From: Rosenbergiella collisarenosi | GTDB lineage: Bacteria > Pseudomonadota > Gammaproteobacteria > Enterobacterales > Enterobacteriaceae | Length of the DNA stretch: 64,000 nt | NCBI RefSeq assembly: GCF_018494085.1 | Contig: NZ_JABBFP010000001.1 | Span: 496,001-560,000 of the forward strand | Direction: 5' to 3' | In this document: positions 40,356-50,396 of the stretch, piece by piece | How positions within the stretch are numbered: position 1 is the stretch's first letter | How the letters are laid out: every line of letters starts with the position of its first letter | Position numbers and translations under genes: made by a program | The notes under the pieces: generated by a model | The model's database searches: none | Told to the model about the DNA's origin: nothing | Seen by the model: only the letters and a program-made list of their open reading frames with translations

Positions 40356-40835
40356 TTACCACAGAGAGAGGGTAGAGGTATCGAGTGCGGCTAAACAGCC
40401 GTTTACTGTTTTGTCGTGACCCAGCGGGAGATCGCCCGCGACCTCGGCGAGGGGGACTAACATAAAGGCGCGGTTGTGCATGTCGTAATGAGGCAGGGTC
40501 AGTCGTTCGCTCTTTATCCGTACATCGCCGAAGAGGAGGATATCGAGATCGAGCGTACGTGGACCCCAACGCTCGTCTTTACGCTCTCGCCCTTGCTCGA
40601 GTTCGATTCTTTGGGTGTGATCAAGCAAGGTAAGGGGAGAGAGCGAGGTATCCAGCACCACCACGGCATTGAGATAATCCGGTTGATCCTGCGGACCATA
40701 GGGCGGTGTCCGGTAGAATGACGAGGTCTTGATAAGCGTTGAGTCGGGCAATATCGCAAGTGCCGCAATTGCTCGACGACACTGATCGAGAGGGTCTCGA
40801 AGATTACTTCCTAATGCGATATATACCCGGTTCAT
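40356..40835 (-). CDS. folK: FolK, 6-hydroxymethyl-7,8-dihydropterin pyrophosphokinase
   Basis: FolK pyrophosphorylates 6-hydroxymethyl-dihydropterin in folate synthesis. I start it at MNRVYIALGSN, one base after the pcnB stop (TAAGATG), giving 159 residues as in E. coli; the longer frame would overlap pcnB by 41 codons. Motifs RTPPYGPQDQPDYLNAV and RWGPRTLDLDILLFG are intact. Confidence 0.95.
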   Translation of the reverse strand: MNRVYIALGSNLRDPLDQCRRAIAALAILPDSTLIKTSSFYRTPPYGPQDQPDYLNAVVVLDTSLSPLTLLDHTQRIELEQGRERKDERWGPRTLDLDILLFGDVRIKSERLTLPHYDMHNRAFMLVPLAEVAGDLPLGHDKTVNGCLAALDTSTLSLW

Positions 40836-40836
40836 C

Positions 40837-42249
40837 TTAGCCTTCTTGACGACGTGGGCCGTTACCTTTCGGCGTTCGTTTACGTGGACGTGTGTAGCGA
40901 CGGCGTTGAGCGGGGTCGCTACCGAGCTCTTGCAGCATCGTCGCTTGCTCGTTGGCATTTTTGGCTTGAAATTCTGTCCACCATTCGCTCAAGCGGGTAA
41001 GCTCAGCAGACGACTCGACGCTAGCTCGTAGCACTAAAAGATCGTAAGCCGCACGGAATTTAGGGTGCTCCATCAGCTTCCAAGCACGCTTACCATGGCG
41101 ACGAGAAATACGCAGTTGTAAGGTCCAAATATCCCGAACCATAGTCGTGAAACGTTTAGGGATGGCAATCGCTCGGCACGCTTCATCTAAGGTATCATTC
41201 ATTGCTAGTGAGAAAGCCTCGAAGAAAGGTAGGCCGCTTTCTTGAGCGATTTGCTGCGCTTTCTCTTGTAGCGGATACCAGTACATCGCCGAGAACAGGA
41301 AGGCAGGGTTAACCCGTAGATCATTGTGCAGACGGTGGTCGGTATTTTTTAATACCTGCACCAAGATCCGCTCCATCGGGCTATCGCCGCCTTCGGTGAA
41401 GTACTGATGGATCAACGGAAATAATGGCTCAAACAGCTGATATTTACGAAGCAATGGATAAGTCTGCTCACCATAGCCCGATTGCAATAATTTTAGCGTT
41501 TCTTCAAATAGGCGTGCTGGCGGGATATTTTTTAGTAGCTCGGCTAACTCAGGAATAGGTGCCGCAGTTTCTGGTGCGATCTGCATACCTAATTTTGCAC
41601 TGAAGCGAATAACCCGTAGCATCCGCACCGGGTCTTCGCGGTAGCGCGTCTCCGGGTGGCCAATAAGGCGAACGATACCTTGCTCTAGGTCGCTAAGGCC
41701 ATTGACATAGTCGCGGACGGTAAAATCGGCAGCGCTATAGTAGAGACTATTAATAGTCAGATCACGGCGCTGTGCATCGTCTTCAATACTACCAAAAGTA
41801 TTGTCACGGATAAGCATGCCATTTTGGCCTTGCTGCGACGTATTATGATCGACCGTTTCCTCTTGCTCATGGTGCCCTCGGAAAGTGGCTACTTCGATAA
41901 CTTCTGGTCCGAACATAACGTGCGCTAGGCGAAAGCGTCGCCCAACGAGTCGGCAGTTACGAAATAATTTACGCATCTGCTCTGGGGTTGCGTTCGTCGT
42001 AATATCGAAATCTTTCGGTTTTTTACCCAAGAGTAGATCGCGGACACCGCCGCCCACCAAATAAGCCTCAAATCCTGACTTATTAAGACGGTGCAACACC
42101 TTCAAGGCGTTATCACTAATATCTCGACGCGAGATCGTATGTTGATCGCGCGGGATGATCGTTATCGGTGGTGGAACGTTTTCTGCAGAGGTATTCTCCT
42201 CGTCACGCGTAAGGATTTTTCGGCAAAAATTAGCGACTCGGGTAAAAAT
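40837..42249 (-). CDS. pcnB: PcnB, poly(A) polymerase I, probably AUU-initiated
   Basis: PcnB adds poly(A) tails to RNA 3' ends, promoting decay. The protein has the nucleotidyltransferase motif [18 protein letters not shown], the [10 protein letters not shown] neck and a basic C-terminal tail ([13 protein letters not shown]). An ATG-start would lie at 42264 and give an unconserved MLRCT extension. The E. coli N-terminus [10 protein letters not shown] begins here with an ATT codon at 42249, preceded by GAGGTG at good spacing, matching the inefficient AUU start known for E. coli pcnB. Length from there is 470 residues. Confidence 0.93.
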   Translation of the reverse strand: MFTRVANFCRKILTRDEENTSAENVPPPITIIPRDQHTISRRDISDNALKVLHRLNKSGFEAYLVGGGVRDLLLGKKPKDFDITTNATPEQMRKLFRNCRLVGRRFRLAHVMFGPEVIEVATFRGHHEQEETVDHNTSQQGQNGMLIRDNTFGSIEDDAQRRDLTINSLYYSAADFTVRDYVNGLSDLEQGIVRLIGHPETRYREDPVRMLRVIRFSAKLGMQIAPETAAPIPELAELLKNIPPARLFEETLKLLQSGYGEQTYPLLRKYQLFEPLFPLIHQYFTEGGDSPMERILVQVLKNTDHRLHNDLRVNPAFLFSAMYWYPLQEKAQQIAQESGLPFFEAFSLAMNDTLDEACRAIAIPKRFTTMVRDIWTLQLRISRRHGKRAWKLMEHPKFRAAYDLLVLRASVESSAELTRLSEWWTEFQAKNANEQATMLQELGSDPAQRRRYTRPRKRTPKGNGPRRQEG

Positions 42250-42319
42250 GGTACACCTCAACAATAAAAGTAGATACTGTGGTAAATGGAAGGCTCATCA
42301 TAGCCTGTTGTGAGCCATT

Positions 42320-43219
42320 TTAGAACGTCGATAACGCATCTGTAGTAATGAAAGTGCTATTAATTGGGATTTTTACCCTTTGCCACTGCTTGACGGCCTC
42401 ATCAATCAGCTGTCTGACCGTAAAATCCTGCCATTCCTTGTCCACCTCTTGCCCGAGCAGGATCAACGCGTGGATGAGCGTCCGCTGCAGATTCTGTTGA
42501 GGTAGCGCCGGGGCGTGGTTCTGTTTTGACAGCTTATTACCATCTGGACCGAGGGCGAGAGGCAAATGAAGGTAATCAGGTGCCTGCCATCCTAGCTGCT
42601 GATAGAGGGTAAGCTGGCGCACCGTAGGCTCGATAAGATCGGCGCCCCTCACGACTTGGGTAATGCCTTGGTCGTGGTCATCGACCGTGACGGCGAGGTT
42701 ATAGGCAAAAAGGCCATCCCGGCGATGGATAATAAAATCCTCCTGCGCCAGTTGGGGATTACAGACCACGGTGCCACGGAGTAGATCGTTGAAATGCGTC
42801 ACTGGCGACTGTTGATAGAGACGCAACGCAGCGTCGGTTGCCCTATGACCCTGCGTTCGACAGGTTCCCAAATAATACCCGCCCGATTGCTGGATCATTT
42901 TCCTGGTACAAGTACAGTAATAGCTATTGCGATGGCTGATTAGCCACTCGAGAATCTCGCGATAGCGGGCATGATGCTGCGATTGCCAACTGACCGGTCC
43001 ATCCCATTCAAGCCCATAGGTTTCGAGCTGATGTAATATATTCTGGGCGGCGCCAGGGATCTCCCTAGGAGGATCGATGTCTTCGATACGCACTAGCCAG
43101 CGTCCTTGTTGCGAGCGGGCGTCAAGGTAGCTTCCTAAGGCGGCAATAAGGGAGCCAAAGTGCAGATCACCAGAGGGGGAGGGCGCGAAGCGGCCAACTA
43201 CAGGGGGAAATTCATTCAT
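42320..43219 (-). CDS. gluQ: GluQ, glutamyl-Q tRNA(Asp) synthetase
   Basis: This truncated glutamyl-tRNA synthetase paralogue glutamylates queuosine in the anticodon of tRNA-Asp. The 299 residues contain [16 protein letters not shown] (HIGH-like), the zinc site CTC...Y-x3-C, the GRADL-like RGADLIEPT and KLSKQNHA as the KMSKS equivalent. It lacks an anticodon-binding domain. dksA is upstream on the same strand, pcnB downstream. Confidence 0.95.
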   Translation of the reverse strand: MNEFPPVVGRFAPSPSGDLHFGSLIAALGSYLDARSQQGRWLVRIEDIDPPREIPGAAQNILHQLETYGLEWDGPVSWQSQHHARYREILEWLISHRNSYYCTCTRKMIQQSGGYYLGTCRTQGHRATDAALRLYQQSPVTHFNDLLRGTVVCNPQLAQEDFIIHRRDGLFAYNLAVTVDDHDQGITQVVRGADLIEPTVRQLTLYQQLGWQAPDYLHLPLALGPDGNKLSKQNHAPALPQQNLQRTLIHALILLGQEVDKEWQDFTVRQLIDEAVKQWQRVKIPINSTFITTDALSTF

Positions 43220-43297
43220 AATGAGAGTAATCGCACAGCCACTGACGATGAGTCGTCGCGGCCGTGCAATTAGGGTTGTCCTCGAGCAGTGGTAGGG

Positions 43298-43753
43298 TTA
43301 ACCTGCCATCTGTTTTTCGCGAATTTCTGCTAACGTCTTACAGTCGATACACATATCGGCAGTTGGACGAGCTTCAAGACGGCGAATGCCGATTTCCACA
43401 CCACAGGCTTCACAAAAACCGAAGTCGTCATCTTCAACTTTTTTCAGCGTTTTTTCTATTTTCTTAATTAACTTACGTTCACGATCTCGGTTACGTAATT
43501 CCAGACTGAACTCTTCTTCTTGTGTTGCGCGATCTGCCGGGTCAGGAAAGTTAGCCGCTTCGTCTTGCATATGACTGACGGTACGGTCTACTTCATCCCT
43601 GAGTTGATTACGCCAAGCAACAAGAATTTTCTTGAAGTGTTCCAGCTGGGCTTCGTTCATATACTCTTCGCCCGGTTTCTCCTGATACGGCGCCACCCCA
43701 GCGATGGCGAGGATACTTAGAGACGATGTTTTACGTTTTTGCCCTTCTTGCAT
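43298..43753 (-). CDS. dksA: DksA, RNA polymerase-binding transcription factor
   Basis: DksA enters the RNA polymerase secondary channel and, with ppGpp, mediates the stringent response. I start it at [15 protein letters not shown], the conserved N-terminus, giving 151 residues. The coiled-coil tip DPADRA and the four-cysteine zinc finger (CEAC...CIDC) are intact. The AUG 21 bases upstream adds an unsupported heptapeptide. Confidence 0.97.
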   Translation of the reverse strand: MQEGQKRKTSSLSILAIAGVAPYQEKPGEEYMNEAQLEHFKKILVAWRNQLRDEVDRTVSHMQDEAANFPDPADRATQEEEFSLELRNRDRERKLIKKIEKTLKKVEDDDFGFCEACGVEIGIRRLEARPTADMCIDCKTLAEIREKQMAG

Positions 43754-43936
43754 GTTGCTTCTCCTGGATAACACGCACTATCGATTCCTGATTTCCCTCA
43801 GAGGGGAAAAAAACAGGGCGCTATAAATATCAGAATCCGTAGGGGTTGGCAATTGCTGATAACGATGAGTTTCTCGTTATTGATAATATGTTTCTAATAT
43901 AAGAGGGAAAACTCTTAAAAGAAAAGATTTAGCCTC

Positions 43937-44641
43937 TTATTCAATAAATGGAATCGGGTCCACTAACCGCAATCGCTGTGGCGTAATTTGCGCGCTATAC
44001 GCGACGACCTCGACGCCCATAGCGAGTGCGTCTTGTAATAACTGAGCATAAACGGGGTCGAGATGTTTTGCCGCGCTCACTTGGCGAATGCCGGTATGTA
44101 ATACCGCAAAAAAAAGCAGTGCTCGTTTTCCCTGTTTGACGACGGACATTAATTCTCGTAAATGCTTTTGTCCACGCAGGGTCACGGTATCAGGGAAGTA
44201 CCCTTGTTCACCTTCTCGTAAGGTCACCGATTTTACTTCCAGAAAGCACTCTTCACCGTGTTCATTATAAAGAACAAAATCGACGCGGCTCTTTTCGTCA
44301 CCAAAGGCCACTTCTCGCCGCCAACGGGTAAAACCAGCCAGGGCAGGCACCGTATTTTGTGCAAAAAGCTCTTCTGCAACCTGATTGGCCCGCAAGGTGT
44401 TAATAGCAATCCATTGGTTATCCGCGGTTTGGGTTAGCTCCCAGCTATACGGATATTTTCGGGTGGTCGAAGAAGAGAGTGAGTACCAGACCGTATCTCC
44501 TGGAGTTGCACAACCCGTCATTGCGCCGGTATTGGCGCAGTGAATCGTAACGATTTCTCCATCTGGCAGATAAACGTCGGCTAAAAAACGCTTATAGCGT
44601 TTGAGTAGGGTGGCCGGTTGCAAGGCAGGTGTAAATTCCAT
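43937..44641 (-). CDS. sfsA: SfsA, sugar fermentation stimulation protein homologue
   Basis: SfsA is a DNA-binding protein linked to maltose metabolism in E. coli, with a nuclease-like fold. The 234 residues include [30 protein letters not shown], the RVDFVLY...FLEVKSVTL core and [18 protein letters not shown] second ATG lies one codon upstream. It is 8 bases after thpR on the same strand. Confidence 0.92.
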   Translation of the reverse strand: MEFTPALQPATLLKRYKRFLADVYLPDGEIVTIHCANTGAMTGCATPGDTVWYSLSSSTTRKYPYSWELTQTADNQWIAINTLRANQVAEELFAQNTVPALAGFTRWRREVAFGDEKSRVDFVLYNEHGEECFLEVKSVTLREGEQGYFPDTVTLRGQKHLRELMSVVKQGKRALLFFAVLHTGIRQVSAAKHLDPVYAQLLQDALAMGVEVVAYSAQITPQRLRLVDPIPFIE

Positions 44642-44649
44642 CACTCCTC

Positions 44650-45198
44650 CTAATTGGGCGACAGTGGATAAGTGTTTTCGAGAGTAATGATCCGTCGACT
44701 TCGCTGATAACGGCTGCTGAAGAGGGAGAAATGGTTACAGGCCACAGACCATGAGAAATTCCGTTTGGGCAGCGTCAAGGAGGATGGAACTTGCCTCAAC
44801 AGCGTGACATGGGGATGAAAGGGCAGAGAAGACTGCGGACACCCGATACGCGCGACGCGCGAACGCAGTAGCGCGGCTAATTGTAGTAGCTCACGCGGTG
44901 CAGGACGGCACCCCACCCAGCATTGTCCTGAACGCGGCCAGTATCCGGCGTCGTTAAGTGTGAAGGTAAACGCGGGGGAACGCAGGGCAGCAATGGCGGG
45001 GTGCAACTGACTAAGTTGCGCGGCGTTGGGTGAATTTATCCATGCTAGAACCATATAAAGTTGTGCTTTCGGGAGTGGGATCCCCTCATCCGCAGGTAAA
45101 GCGGTTGCACGCCACGTGACCAATTGTTCGGTGACCGAGTCAGGTAGTGTCAGTGCTAAGAAGTAATGATCTGCTTGGATTGTTTTGGCGAAAACCAC
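44650..45198 (-). CDS. thpR: ThpR-like RNA 2',3'-cyclic phosphodiesterase, first HxT motif missing
   Basis: ThpR (LigT) is a 2H-family phosphoesterase that opens 2',3'-cyclic phosphates and ligates RNA in vitro. The 182 residues align with the E. coli protein throughout, e.g. [18 protein letters not shown]. The second HxTx motif is present (FHPHVTLL). The first, NLHLTLAF in E. coli, reads QLYMVLAW (Y48, V50 replace His and Thr). Both histidines are needed for catalysis in this family, so activity is doubtful. It sits between hrpB (divergent) and sfsA, as in E. coli. Confidence 0.88.
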   Translation of the reverse strand: MVFAKTIQADHYFLALTLPDSVTEQLVTWRATALPADEGIPLPKAQLYMVLAWINSPNAAQLSQLHPAIAALRSPAFTFTLNDAGYWPRSGQCWVGCRPAPRELLQLAALLRSRVARIGCPQSSLPFHPHVTLLRQVPSSLTLPKRNFSWSVACNHFSLFSSRYQRSRRIITLENTYPLSPN

Positions 45199-45294
45199 AA
45201 CGTTCCTTATTAAGATTAATGGGGAGGGACAAGAATAAAAGGTAGATCAATGATATAGTTGCCATAGTATCATAATCCTTAAACGGAGCGAATC

Positions 45295-47724
45295 TTGAGC
45301 CTCCTCCCCATTCATGATGTTCTTGACGAGTTGCTGAACGCCCTCTCTACTTCACCGCAAGTGATCCTGCAAGCGCCCCCCGGTGCTGGTAAATCAACGT
45401 GGCTTCCTTTACAGCTGCTACGAGGTTTGGCGTCGCCAGGAAAAATCATCATGTTAGAGCCGAGACGCTTGGCTGCTAAAAATGTGGCTTATCGCCTTGC
45501 TCAGCATCTTGGTGAAGAACCCGGCGCTACTGTGGGATACCGTATGCGTGCCGAACAGTGTGTGAGTAAAGCCACTCGTATCGAAGTCGTGACAGAAGGC
45601 GTGTTAACGCGGCGCCTGCAACAGGACCCCTTACTCGAAGGGGTGGCGTTAATCATTCTCGATGAATTCCATGAGCGCAGTTTGCAAGCGGATCTCGCCT
45701 TAGCGCTGCTCTTGGATATACAAGAAGGGCTACGCGATGATTTAACGCTACTCATCATGTCGGCGACACTGGATAACCGCCGCCTGGCCGAGGTATTGCC
45801 CCAAGCACCGATTATCACATCAGCAGGTAAGCAGTTTGCTGTTGAACGGTTCTATCATGGACTCAATGCGCAACGACCTTTCGCCGTTAATGTTGCCACT
45901 AAAATTGTTGAGGTATTACAGCAAGAGTCGGGCGATATGCTCGTATTTTTACCCGGCGAGCGAGAAATCCATCAAGTTATGAATCACTTGTCAGGGCATT
46001 GCCCGCTAGACGTCTTGGTGTCTCCCTTATACGGTGCATTGCCACTCGAGCAACAGCAACAGGCGATTAAAGTATCGCGTAGCGGGCAACGTAAAGTCGT
46101 GTTAGCGACCAATATTGCCGAAACCAGCCTTACGATCGACGGTATTTGTCTCATTATTGACTCGGCTCTGGAACGTGTCTCGCTATTCGATTTACGCGCA
46201 GGATGCCACCGGCTTAAAACACAATTTGTCAGCCAGTCGTCTATGACACAACGCGCAGGGCGAGCTGGACGCTTGATGCCAGGCAAGTGTTGGCACTTAA
46301 TATTTCAAGAACAGGCGGATCGCTTAGCGGAGCAGCCGACCCCTGAGATTTTACGCAGTGAGTTGACCGGATTGCTGCTGAATGTACTTGCTTGGGGCTG
46401 TCCATCGGTGGCTGCGCTTAATTGGTTAGATCTCCCTTCCGAATCCGCATTGAATCATGCCCGAGAACAACTCGCTAAGATGATGGCAATTGAGGCTACG
46501 GGGCTTCTAACGGCGAAGGGGAGAAAAATGGCGAGTTTTGGTATGGCGCCGCGGCTAGCTGCGATGCTGGCCGACGCTGAATCACGACCCGATAGCCACG
46601 CTACTGCAGCACTGCTGACGGCGATCATCGAACAACCCGAAAGACGAAGTGAAGGGGATTTACGTGATAACCTTGCAGCACCTAGCTCTCTATGGGGGAT
46701 TCGCGCGCGTCAGGTCGCCCGCATGCTGGGTTCACCCTATGGCGCTTATCGTGCTGAAGAAGTCCTCCCCTTATTAATGAGCGCTTTTGCCGATCGTATC
46801 GCCTACCGGCGTGGCGCAACTCACCGCTATCAGATGGCCGATGGGCGCGGGGCGACACTTACTCCCGACCACCCTTTAAGCCACTATTCATGGTTGATTG
46901 CGCTACAACTACAACTTTCCGCCGATCGTCATGAAGCGACTATTCAACTGGCTTTGCCTTTCTCTCTTGAGGACCTGCGGCGAGACGCCCCACAACTGAT
47001 TACCGTCCGACCTGCTATCGAATGGGATGCGGGGCAGGCACAATTCAAGATATGGCAACACGAGGTCGTGGGCGAAATCGTAGTGAGTTCTCGGCCCGGA
47101 GAAAAACCAGAATCTCAACAGCTGATCAGCGCTTATCTACGCTGGGTGAAAGAGAGAGGGGTGAGTGTACTACCTTGGGATATCGCTGCGCGTGAGCTGC
47201 GCGAGCGGTTACGTTATGCTCAGCAGTGGCTACCTGAACTAGAGTGGCCGTCGATGAGTGACGCAGATTTACTGGACAGCCTTGAGCGATGGTTAGCCCC
47301 TGAGCTTGAACAATTACCTTCTCTAGGAAATTTTTCCCGTATCAATCTCTATGCCGCCCTGAAGGCTCAATTAACGTGGGCGCAATGGAAATGTCTGGAG
47401 ACTGATGTCCCCACGCATATCGTTATCCCTTCGGGGAGAAAAGTCGCTATCGATTATTTATCGCCGCGCGCACCATTACTTTCGGTTAAGGTGCAGGAGA
47501 TGTTCGGGCAGCACGCACCCTTACGCTTAGCTCAGGGACGGATTGCCTTAATCATTGAGTTATTATCGCCAGCACAACGACCCATTCAAATTACGCAGGA
47601 TTTACCCGGTTTCTGGCAAGGGAGTTGGCGAGAAGTACAAAAAGAGATGAAAGGGCGCTATCCTAAACATCTGTGGCCCGACGATCCGGCGAATACGTCG
47701 CCCACAACGAAAACACGAAAATGA
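45295..47724 (+). CDS. hrpB: HrpB, ATP-dependent DExH-box RNA helicase
   Basis: HrpB is a large DExH helicase of unclear cellular role. The start is TTG with GGAG six bases upstream, giving 809 residues as in E. coli. Motifs are APPGAGKST, DEFHERS (family-typical rather than DEAH), SATLD, TNIAETSLT and QRAGRAGR. The C-terminal HrpB domain ends KGRYPKHLWPDDPANTSPT. It is divergent from thpR. Confidence 0.96.
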   Translation: MSLLPIHDVLDELLNALSTSPQVILQAPPGAGKSTWLPLQLLRGLASPGKIIMLEPRRLAAKNVAYRLAQHLGEEPGATVGYRMRAEQCVSKATRIEVVTEGVLTRRLQQDPLLEGVALIILDEFHERSLQADLALALLLDIQEGLRDDLTLLIMSATLDNRRLAEVLPQAPIITSAGKQFAVERFYHGLNAQRPFAVNVATKIVEVLQQESGDMLVFLPGEREIHQVMNHLSGHCPLDVLVSPLYGALPLEQQQQAIKVSRSGQRKVVLATNIAETSLTIDGICLIIDSALERVSLFDLRAGCHRLKTQFVSQSSMTQRAGRAGRLMPGKCWHLIFQEQADRLAEQPTPEILRSELTGLLLNVLAWGCPSVAALNWLDLPSESALNHAREQLAKMMAIEATGLLTAKGRKMASFGMAPRLAAMLADAESRPDSHATAALLTAIIEQPERRSEGDLRDNLAAPSSLWGIRARQVARMLGSPYGAYRAEEVLPLLMSAFADRIAYRRGATHRYQMADGRGATLTPDHPLSHYSWLIALQLQLSADRHEATIQLALPFSLEDLRRDAPQLITVRPAIEWDAGQAQFKIWQHEVVGEIVVSSRPGEKPESQQLISAYLRWVKERGVSVLPWDIAARELRERLRYAQQWLPELEWPSMSDADLLDSLERWLAPELEQLPSLGNFSRINLYAALKAQLTWAQWKCLETDVPTHIVIPSGRKVAIDYLSPRAPLLSVKVQEMFGQHAPLRLAQGRIALIIELLSPAQRPIQITQDLPGFWQGSWREVQKEMKGRYPKHLWPDDPANTSPTTKTRK

Positions 47725-47830
47725 TCTGTTGGAAATTTAGTAACGAATCTTTCGGAGGGTTCTGTGTTTTTGGGCCTAAAATAAAGATAAAGTATGTCGC
47801 CGATTAGGGCAAAGCCTGGAGAGAGAATCC

Positions 47831-50335
47831 ATGTCTGGGAATGATCGCGAACCCATAGGACGTAAGGGAAAGTCAGCGTCTAAGGGCAAGAGCCAATCCG
47901 CTTCACGACGCAGCTCGACTTACCAAGAAGATCCGGATAGCTATGATGATGAGGAGAATACGTCATTGCCTGCAACTAAAAAACGTGGAAAAGCCCCACG
48001 AAAAAGCCAAAAGAGAAGTTGGCTTGGTCTACTACTAAAAATAATCCTTGTCGTTGCGGTCATTATTGCCGCATGGGGAATTTATCTCGATTCAGAAATT
48101 CGTCATCGTATCGATGGGCGTGTTTGGGATCTCCCCGCAACGGTCTATGGGCGGATGGTTAGCCTGGAACCGGGGATGCCGTTCGATCGTAAAGATATGA
48201 TCGCACTCCTCGAAGGGACGCAATACCGTCAGGTAACAAAGATTACGCGACCGGGCGAGTTTTCGGTAAAAGGGAACAGCATTGAGTTATTACGTCGTCC
48301 CTTCGACTTTCCCGATGGTAAAGAAGGACAGATCCATACTCAGTTGAATTTCGAAGACGGCGAGCTAAGTGAAATCAAAAACCTAGATACAGGTCGCGAC
48401 TTCGGTTACTTCCGCCTCGATCCGCGCCTTATTACTATGATGCAGTCGCCTAATGGTGAGCAGCGGCTCTTCGTCCCGCGCTCAGGATTCCCGGATCTAC
48501 TCGTCGATACGCTAGTTGCTACGGAAGATCGCCATTTCTACGAGCATGATGGGATTAGCTTGTACTCCATCGGTCGCGCATTTGTTGCGAACCTGACCGC
48601 CGGACGTGCGGTGCAAGGTGGGAGTACGTTAACCCAGCAGCTGGTGAAGAACCTATTCCTCACTAATCAGCGATCGTTATGGCGTAAAGTTCGTGAAGCC
48701 TATATGGCGGTGATCGTAGATGCTCGTTACAGTAAAGATCGCATCTTAGAACTGTATCTTAACGAAGTGTACCTAGGTCAGGCCGGTAACGATCAGATCC
48801 GTGGATTCCCGTTAGCCAGCCTGTACTACTTCGGTCGTCCAGTCGATGAGTTAAGCCTCGATCAGCAGGCACTCTTAGTCGGCATGGTGAAAGGAGCTTC
48901 GCTCTATAACCCTTGGCGAAATCCGAAGCTTGCGCTCGAACGTCGTAATTTGGTGTTACGTCTGCTACAGCAGCAGAATGTGATTAACCAAGAGCTCTAC
49001 GACATGCTTTCAGCACGGCCGCTCGGTGTACAGCCCAAGGGCGGGGTCATTACGCCTCAGCCAGCCTTTATGCAAATGGTTCGTAACGAGCTGCAGCAAA
49101 AACTAGGCGATAAAATGCAAGATCTTTCGGGTGTGAAAATTTTCACTACGCTCGATCCGATTTCGCAAGATGCTGCCGAAAAAGCTGTGGAAGAGGGGAT
49201 CCCTGCTTTACGTAAGCAGCGTCGCCTTGCCGATCTTGAGACTGCGATGGTTGTCGTCGATCGTTTCAGTGGAGAGGTTCGGGCGATGGTTGGGGGCTCG
49301 AATCCTCAGTTCGCAGGATATAACCGGGCCATGCAGGCGCGCCGATCGATTGGCTCACTGGCTAAGCCAGCGACCTATTTAACGGCGCTTAGTCAGCCTC
49401 AACAGTACCGGTTAAATAGTTGGATTGCCGACCAGCCTTTGGCTCTGAAACAGCCTAATGGGCAAATCTGGCGTCCAGAAAACGATGACCATCAGTTCAG
49501 TGGAAAAGTGATGCTGGTGGATGCCCTGACGCACTCAATGAATGTTCCGACGGTTAATTTAGGGATGTCTCTTGGGCTGAAAAATGTGGTCGACACGTGG
49601 ACAAAACTTGGGGTTAATCCTGATCAGCTGTCCCCGGTACCATCTATGCTGTTGGGCGCGCTAAACCTTACCCCTGTAGAGGTTGCACAAGCCTTCCAGA
49701 CGATTGCTAGCGGGGGGAATCGGGCAACGTTATCCGCAGTGCGTTCCGTTATTTCCGAGGATAATAAAGTCTTGTACCAAAGCTATCCGCAAGCCCAGCA
49801 GGTCGAGCCACCGGAAGCGGCGTATTTAACGCTTTACTCAATGCAGCAGGTTGTCGATCACGGTACAGCTCATGCGTTAGGTAGCCAGTATAATACGATG
49901 CATCTGGCAGGTAAGACGGGGACGACGAATAACTTGGTCGATAGCTGGTTTGCAGGGATTGACGGTAAAGAGGTCGCGATAACGTGGATAGGTCGTGATA
50001 ATAACCAATCTACGCGTCTGTACGGCGCGAGTGGCGCAATGCAGATCTATCGCCGCTATTTGGCGAGTCAACCGCCAACGCCTCTACAGTTGACTCCGCC
50101 TGATGATGTATCGATGATGCCTGTCGATTCAGCAGGTAACTTCGTCTGTAATACGGGAAGTAGTGCATGGCGTAGTTTGCCGGTCTGGACGGCAGATCCG
50201 AATGCGCTTTGCCAACAACAACAGCAGCAAGTTGAGCAGCAACAGCAGCAATTACAGCAACAGCAACAACAAGAGCAACAGGGCAGCCAAAGTAATGGCG
50301 TTGCCGGTTGGATAAAAGATATGTTCGGTCATTAG
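47831..50335 (+). CDS. mrcB: MrcB, penicillin-binding protein 1B (PBP1B)
   Basis: PBP1B is the bifunctional class A enzyme that polymerises and crosslinks peptidoglycan, activated by outer-membrane LpoB. The 834 residues have a basic cytoplasmic tail, a membrane segment near 68-88, the UB2H domain, the GT51 domain with EDRHFYEHDG, and the transpeptidase with SIGSLAKP, SMN and KTGTTNN. A Gln-rich tail precedes GVAGWIKDMFG. A TTG codon at residue 46 with GAGGAG upstream may start a short form, as Met46 does in E. coli. Confidence 0.97.
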   Translation: MSGNDREPIGRKGKSASKGKSQSASRRSSTYQEDPDSYDDEENTSLPATKKRGKAPRKSQKRSWLGLLLKIILVVAVIIAAWGIYLDSEIRHRIDGRVWDLPATVYGRMVSLEPGMPFDRKDMIALLEGTQYRQVTKITRPGEFSVKGNSIELLRRPFDFPDGKEGQIHTQLNFEDGELSEIKNLDTGRDFGYFRLDPRLITMMQSPNGEQRLFVPRSGFPDLLVDTLVATEDRHFYEHDGISLYSIGRAFVANLTAGRAVQGGSTLTQQLVKNLFLTNQRSLWRKVREAYMAVIVDARYSKDRILELYLNEVYLGQAGNDQIRGFPLASLYYFGRPVDELSLDQQALLVGMVKGASLYNPWRNPKLALERRNLVLRLLQQQNVINQELYDMLSARPLGVQPKGGVITPQPAFMQMVRNELQQKLGDKMQDLSGVKIFTTLDPISQDAAEKAVEEGIPALRKQRRLADLETAMVVVDRFSGEVRAMVGGSNPQFAGYNRAMQARRSIGSLAKPATYLTALSQPQQYRLNSWIADQPLALKQPNGQIWRPENDDHQFSGKVMLVDALTHSMNVPTVNLGMSLGLKNVVDTWTKLGVNPDQLSPVPSMLLGALNLTPVEVAQAFQTIASGGNRATLSAVRSVISEDNKVLYQSYPQAQQVEPPEAAYLTLYSMQQVVDHGTAHALGSQYNTMHLAGKTGTTNNLVDSWFAGIDGKEVAITWIGRDNNQSTRLYGASGAMQIYRRYLASQPPTPLQLTPPDDVSMMPVDSAGNFVCNTGSSAWRSLPVWTADPNALCQQQQQQVEQQQQQLQQQQQQEQQGSQSNGVAGWIKDMFGH
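50213..50281 (+). repeat. CAA/CAG-rich microsatellite-like tract in mrcB
   Basis: About 69 bases of mostly CAA and CAG codons encode a polyglutamine-like tail of PBP1B (QQQQQ VEQQQQQ...). E. coli has a shorter Gln-rich region here. The tract is mixed, not a pure repeat, so slippage would be limited. Confidence 0.8.
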
Positions 50336-50348
50336 TTGATTGAATAGT

Positions 50349-50380
50349 AAAAAACGCTGCCTCGGCAGCGTTTTTTTTTA
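50349..50380. terminator. Bidirectional terminator between mrcB and hemL
   Basis: AAAAACGCTGCC pairs with GGCAGCGTTTTT around a two-base TC gap and is flanked by A- and T-runs, so it can terminate both convergent genes. The fhuACDB genes found here in E. coli are absent. Confidence 0.93.
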
Positions 50381-50396
50381 TCTATTATATTTTGTG

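Noticed and set aside
50213-50281. CAA/CAG tract considered as a phase-variable repeat
   Set aside because: Codons are mixed CAA, CAG, GTT, GAG and TTA, so it is not a pure repeat, and E. coli PBP1B has a similar Gln-rich end.
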